Assembly (NCBI GenBank): GCA_947427035.1
Contig: CANEGK010000018.1
Location: 1-45,739, forward strand
Origin: an uncultured Clostridium sp.
GTDB lineage: Bacteria > Bacillota > Clostridia > Oscillospirales > Butyricicoccaceae
Direction of reading: 5' to 3'
Length of the DNA: 45,739 bases
Part shown: one piece after another, positions 42,195 to 45,739 of the stretch
Numbering within the stretch: position 1 is the first letter of the stretch
Layout: each line of letters opens with the position of its first letter
Made by a program: the position numbers and the translations under genes
The notes under the pieces: model-generated
Database searches by the model: none
Told to the model about the DNA's origin: nothing
The model's input: the letters and a program-made list of their open reading frames with translations, nothing else

Positions 42195-43127
42195 ATGAAT
42201 GATTTATATATAAACAAATGTAAATCTTTTATAGATTTTATGCTCTCCCAGCAACAGTGGTCCGGTATAACAAAAGCAGATGTTGATTCTTGGTTGAGTA
42301 ATTTCAAAGGCCTATCTCATAAGGAGCAAGAGCTCGTTTATAAATTACTTACAAATATAATATATTTTTCGGAGAATGATATTGCGGACACTTTAAAAAT
42401 AGGAGTCTATAATTGTTTATCATACTCAGATATTCTTGAGAAGCAAAAGGCGGCTAATTTTTCAATGAGTACGCACGCAATAAAAAACGCACACAATGCT
42501 AATGTAAATAGATCTTGCTTTGTCCCACTCCTTGATAGCGATGCACCTCACGAAAGCGCAAATAATGTATGCCGCATATTAGTACAACAAGGCATTATCC
42601 CTGCGGAAAAATCAAAATTTCTAAACCAGGTTCACAAACTATTAAAATTGGGACAAATTGATAATCTGATTATTGTTGACGACTGTGTTGGAAGTGGAGA
42701 TCAACTTAGGAATTTCTGGGAAGAAACTAGGATCGATGATGGTGGAAATCAAATATCCATAAAGGGTTTATGCCAAAAATATGGGGCTACTGCTAATTAT
42801 CTTACATTATTTGGCTACAATAAGAGCATTGGAGAACTCCGGAATGAGTTCCCAGATTTAAACATTTTTTGTGTTCGTGAACTCAGCGATCAGCATCGGG
42901 TGTTTTCAGATTCCTCATACATTTGGAAAGATGATATGGAAAAAGCAGAGGCTTTTGATATGTTTAACAATCTTGCAAAAAATGCAGGAATCCCATTATA
43001 TGGATACAGAAATTTGGATTTTGCTTTTATTATGCACAAAACAATTCCAGATTGGTCTTTGCCTATTTTTTGGAAACAGAATAGTGACTGGAAGCTGCTA
43101 CTAAGGAGGAAAAATTCTAATGACTAA
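42195..43127 (+). CDS. PRTase-CE-like phosphoribosyltransferase-fold protein
   Basis: 310 residues. NLIIVDDCVGSGDQL (157-171) is the phosphate/PRPP-binding loop of type I phosphoribosyltransferases, and GYRNLDFAFIMHKT with IPDWSLPIFW (about 280-303) matches the C-terminal motif of the PRTase-CE group, proteins tied to bacterial conflict systems. A helical N-terminal domain (1-90) precedes it. Classical purine or pyrimidine PRTases have other flanks, so metabolic salvage is unlikely. Base composition is much more AT-rich than the chromosome. The ATPase gene starts inside its last codons. No own promoter is obvious. Activity and target unknown. Confidence 0.75.
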   Translation: MNDLYINKCKSFIDFMLSQQQWSGITKADVDSWLSNFKGLSHKEQELVYKLLTNIIYFSENDIADTLKIGVYNCLSYSDILEKQKAANFSMSTHAIKNAHNANVNRSCFVPLLDSDAPHESANNVCRILVQQGIIPAEKSKFLNQVHKLLKLGQIDNLIIVDDCVGSGDQLRNFWEETRIDDGGNQISIKGLCQKYGATANYLTLFGYNKSIGELRNEFPDLNIFCVRELSDQHRVFSDSSYIWKDDMEKAEAFDMFNNLAKNAGIPLYGYRNLDFAFIMHKTIPDWSLPIFWKQNSDWKLLLRRKNSND

Positions 43128-44919
43128 TAACCACTACAATCCCTTCAAAGAGAATCGTACTGAGCAAATGAGAGATTTGTGGAAATACTATGTTCCTTTT
43201 CCCGGGTTGGATAGCACAGGGAAACCTTTAGTAGTAGAAGGATGTCGCGGAAGTGGAAAAACCATGTTTTTTCAATGTAATTCATGGCGACAAAAGCTTC
43301 TTGAATTTCAGAAAAATGGTAGACCGATAACCGATCTTCTTGATGGTGAAGGTTTTATTGGAATCTATTATCGTGTTGACACAACTTTTGTGTCTTCTAT
43401 GCGGGAACGTGAAGAAAAGAATTGGGGAGCAATTTTTGAAACATACTTGGGAATATGCATTCTAAAAGAGATACTTGATTTGATTTATGCGTTAAATAAG
43501 AGTATGAAATTAAGCGAAAGCAAGTTGTCAGAATTTGCCCTGTCATTTTCAAAAAAGCTAAATACTGAAAGTGTTACAGATTCTATTGAGGACTTTCGCA
43601 AAGATTGTAATGTCTTTTTAGACATAATTGAAGATAAAATCAATGGTTCTGAAACTCTTCAAAATTTAAGATGTGTCAATGCCAATCGTTTTATTACTGA
43701 TGTATGTATTGCAACAAAGGAATTACTCAGACGAGATGAATTACTCTTTAAAGTTTTTATTGATGAATATGAAACTCTTCAGGAATACCAGCAGAAAATC
43801 GTCAACACATTCATAAAGCATAGCACGCTTCCTGTTATTTTTAACATTGGACTTCGCCCCAAGGGGATGAAAACATCTGAAACTATTTCTGAGACAGAAA
43901 CCATTGAGGCTCCTCATGATTATGAGTTATTATTGCTTGGGTTTGAACAGGATCAATATCCAGAAATAATTAAATCGATTTGCCGGAAAAGAATTGCTTT
44001 GGGAAAAGAGCAAGGCAAAATTCCCGAAACCGCACCAGATGATATCGAATTTTACCTGGGCAATTATTCAATTGAACTAGAGTTAGAAAAACTCATTCAA
44101 ACAAGTCAAAATCCTCCACACATAAAGAAATTGCAAGAATTAATTACGAATCGAGCAAAAGAAGAAGGTTGTTCTGAAGATGACTGTAAAAGCTATTTGA
44201 AATTGCTTTGCGATGAAGCACCAATACTAAATTCCAGAATGCATTATGCCCTGTTATGTAAAAAAACACACTTTACTCCTACGCTTAAGGAACTACTTGA
44301 AGCATATTCATCAAATAGCGAAAGATATAGTGATTGGTTGCACAACAGGAAAAGTGGTGTAATCTATTTGCTATGTAAAGAGATTAAACGCGATAAAATG
44401 TATTTTGGATTCGATGTATTTTTAGCACTTTCATCTAATATTGTTAGGTATTTTTTAGAGCTTTGTGAGCAATCGTTCAAAATTGCATTTTTGAATGATT
44501 ATGATTGGAATTCGCCAATATCCCCAGAGACTCAGACCGAGGCCGCTCGTTATGTTAGTGAATACAAAATTGTTGATATTGCTGGATATGAGCCTTATGG
44601 AAAAGAGCTCCGCATTTTTGTTCAATATTTAGGCCAAATATTTTATAAGTTGCATACGGCTGACGGCAATACATTGGGCGAACCAGAACCGAACCATTTT
44701 AATACTAAGGATCTATCATTGCCGGAAGCATCAAGAAAAATTATTGCGTCAGCAATTATGTGGAATGTTTTGCAAGAGGGTGAACCGACAAAGAAGAAGC
44801 AATCGAAATTATCCCCAGAAACCGTAGATTATTATTTGAACAAAATATATGTACCCTATTTTGGTATATCTTATCGTAATCAAAGAAAAGTATTCATCCC
44901 CGTAGAAATACTTAGATAA
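43120..44919 (+). CDS. ORC/CDC6-like P-loop ATPase, partner of the PRTase-CE protein
   Basis: 599 residues. Walker A GCRGSGKT is at 41-48, Walker B KVFIDEYETL at 211-220, followed by a sensor-1-like VIFNIGLRPKG. The layout resembles the ORC-CDC6/STAND-type ATPases that act as sensors in defence loci. The C-terminal half (from about 330) is helical and unassigned. AGGAGG lies before the ATG, and the start overlaps the PRTase stop by 8 bp, so the two are translationally coupled and probably form one complex. AT-rich like its partner. Function as a defence switch is inference. Confidence 0.75.
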   Translation: MTNNHYNPFKENRTEQMRDLWKYYVPFPGLDSTGKPLVVEGCRGSGKTMFFQCNSWRQKLLEFQKNGRPITDLLDGEGFIGIYYRVDTTFVSSMREREEKNWGAIFETYLGICILKEILDLIYALNKSMKLSESKLSEFALSFSKKLNTESVTDSIEDFRKDCNVFLDIIEDKINGSETLQNLRCVNANRFITDVCIATKELLRRDELLFKVFIDEYETLQEYQQKIVNTFIKHSTLPVIFNIGLRPKGMKTSETISETETIEAPHDYELLLLGFEQDQYPEIIKSICRKRIALGKEQGKIPETAPDDIEFYLGNYSIELELEKLIQTSQNPPHIKKLQELITNRAKEEGCSEDDCKSYLKLLCDEAPILNSRMHYALLCKKTHFTPTLKELLEAYSSNSERYSDWLHNRKSGVIYLLCKEIKRDKMYFGFDVFLALSSNIVRYFLELCEQSFKIAFLNDYDWNSPISPETQTEAARYVSEYKIVDIAGYEPYGKELRIFVQYLGQIFYKLHTADGNTLGEPEPNHFNTKDLSLPEASRKIIASAIMWNVLQEGEPTKKKQSKLSPETVDYYLNKIYVPYFGISYRNQRKVFIPVEILR

Positions 44920-44942
44920 CCTCGCATAAAGAAGTACAGATT

Positions 44943-45739
44943 TCAGAGTTCCACATACCCGACAAAGTTGTAGTAGATTTTGATGTCCCGGTGGGTCCCC
45001 CCGGCGATTTCGTACTTTTCGCCCACCTCGATACGCTTTACCAACCGCAGGAGCGTGGGGCGGTCGAGTTCTTCAAGCTGGGCATAATCGCGGATAACGG
45101 CCAGCCATTCATCTGTGGCCTGCTCGTCCTCCTGGGTGGCCTCCAGCTGGGCGGTGAGCTGCGTCCGCTGTTCCAGCTTGCCCCGGCGTTCGTCCTCGTA
45201 GCGGTTCATCAGCTGGACGCACAGGGCCTCCGGCATGACGCCTTTCACCTTGTCCTCGTAGGCCGACACCACCAGCTTTTCAAGTTCCGCCAGCCGCCTG
45301 TCCACCGCCGCCAGTGTTGCCCGGAGAGCCTTGGTCTGCTCCATGCTGGCAGCGTTTTTCTGTGCCAGAATTTTCTCCTTGAGGGCGGCGGGACTGTTTT
45401 GGGCCAGCATCGCCTTGGCGTGGATGTCCAGCAAGAGCAGCTTCGTCAACACCTTGCAATTGATGTAGTGTATGGAACAAGCTACCTTGCCACCGCTGCC
45501 GTATCGGTTACACATATAGGCTTTATAGGTGCCGTAGTGACCGTCCTCGTGGCGTTTCCGGCTTCGATAGTCTTTCAAAATCCGCATAGACGAACCGCAG
45601 TCCGCGCAGTAGAGAACGCCGGCGAACAAAGAAATTTCCCCATCACTATCGGAGCGGCCCTTGGAGGGGTGATTGTCCAGCCTCTGAACGGCGTCCCAGA
45701 CCTCTTGAGAGACCAACGGCTCATGGGTATGCTCCACCT
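44943..45739 (-). CDS. Large serine recombinase, C-terminal part (runs off the right edge)
   Basis: About 265 residues of the C-terminal region. It contains the Recombinase-domain end (EPLVSQEVWDAVQRL), the zinc ribbon LFAGVLYCADCGSSM with later cysteines in YMCNRYG and ACSIH, a coiled coil (about 125-210) and a C-terminal part like the DUF4368 tail. The catalytic serine domain lies outside the window. It converges on the ATPase gene 23 bp away. GC content is like the mobility module, not like the cassette. Confidence 0.92.
   Translation of the reverse strand, partial: VEHTHEPLVSQEVWDAVQRLDNHPSKGRSDSDGEISLFAGVLYCADCGSSMRILKDYRSRKRHEDGHYGTYKAYMCNRYGSGGKVACSIHYINCKVLTKLLLLDIHAKAMLAQNSPAALKEKILAQKNAASMEQTKALRATLAAVDRRLAELEKLVVSAYEDKVKGVMPEALCVQLMNRYEDERRGKLEQRTQLTAQLEATQEDEQATDEWLAVIRDYAQLEELDRPTLLRLVKRIEVGEKYEIAGGTHRDIKIYYNFVGYVEL

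Larger units (their letters stand above)
34066..45739. mobile_element. Integrative mobilizable element inserted at tRNA-Ser(CGA), left part
   Basis: Starts at the 3' end of the tRNA and runs past the right edge. Integrase, ParB-like, MobA, MobC and Xis-like genes form the mobility module on the minus strand; cargo follows on the plus strand. No type IV secretion genes are seen, so transfer would depend on a helper element. The right attachment site is outside the window. A second insertion seems to lie inside it at the hsdR gene. Confidence 0.8.

Noticed and set aside
42195..44919. Retron
   Set aside because: PRTase proteins accompany some retrons, but no reverse transcriptase and no msr/msd-like RNA are visible here.

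Overview
The window looks like a chromosomal segment of a fairly GC-rich, low-oxygen-lineage Firmicute (class Clostridia, probably an Oscillospirales-type gut bacterium). Reasons: AGGAGG-type ribosome binding sites throughout, a WalR/WalK operon with walH, walI and walJ, a long Gram-positive type SRP RNA placed directly upstream of dnaX-ybaB-recR, an SLH/DUF4430 surface protein, LCP and VanY cell-wall proteins and a holin-like type I toxin. This assignment is inference from gene content, not from a search.

Layout. 1-17,870 is almost all on the minus strand: gltX-glnS-cysteine desulfurase-thiI-cinA-nudix-walR, then an alpha/beta hydrolase set between walR and walK, then walK-walH-walI-murA-walJ-rlmH and a MalY-type lyase, ending in a partial ruvC. 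18,114-20,141 carries a DUF4268 protein and an LCP ligase on the plus strand, facing vanY and an SLH protein, followed by recR, ybaB, dnaX and the SRP RNA (minus strand). 25,352-27,329 is a methionine ABC importer operon (metN-metI) preceded by a short, extremely Met-rich leader peptide and an intrinsic terminator, which together look like a ribosome-mediated attenuator. 27,365-27,930 holds a type I toxin-antitoxin locus with one 30-residue hydrophobic toxin and two tandem antisense RNA genes, each with a consensus promoter. 28,233-31,065 has a small secreted protein, an ECF-like sigma factor with its membrane partner, and a polytopic membrane protein. 31,327-33,708 is a peptide-type ABC solute-binding lipoprotein divergent from a TetR regulator.

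From 33,775 on the window is accessory DNA. A broken 5' half of tRNA-Ser lies exactly 200 bp before a complete tRNA-Ser(CGA), and an integrative mobilizable element begins at the 3' end of that tRNA: a frameshifted tyrosine integrase, ParB-like protein, MobA relaxase, MobC, a candidate oriT, an excisionase-like protein, a set of 58-bp AT-rich tandem repeats, then cargo: a secreted stalk-domain protein, an HTH protein, a Fic enzyme and the 5' half of a type I restriction hsdR. The hsdR gene is cut off, and next to it sits an AT-rich two-gene cassette encoding a PRTase-CE-like protein and an ORC/CDC6-like P-loop ATPase with overlapping reading frames, followed by the C-terminal part of a large serine recombinase that runs off the window.

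The strongest candidates for undescribed biology are the Met-rich attenuator of metNI, the PRTase-CE/ATPase cassette as a possible defence module, and the duplicated antitoxin RNA locus in which the toxin mRNA 5' end can pair with its own 3' end.
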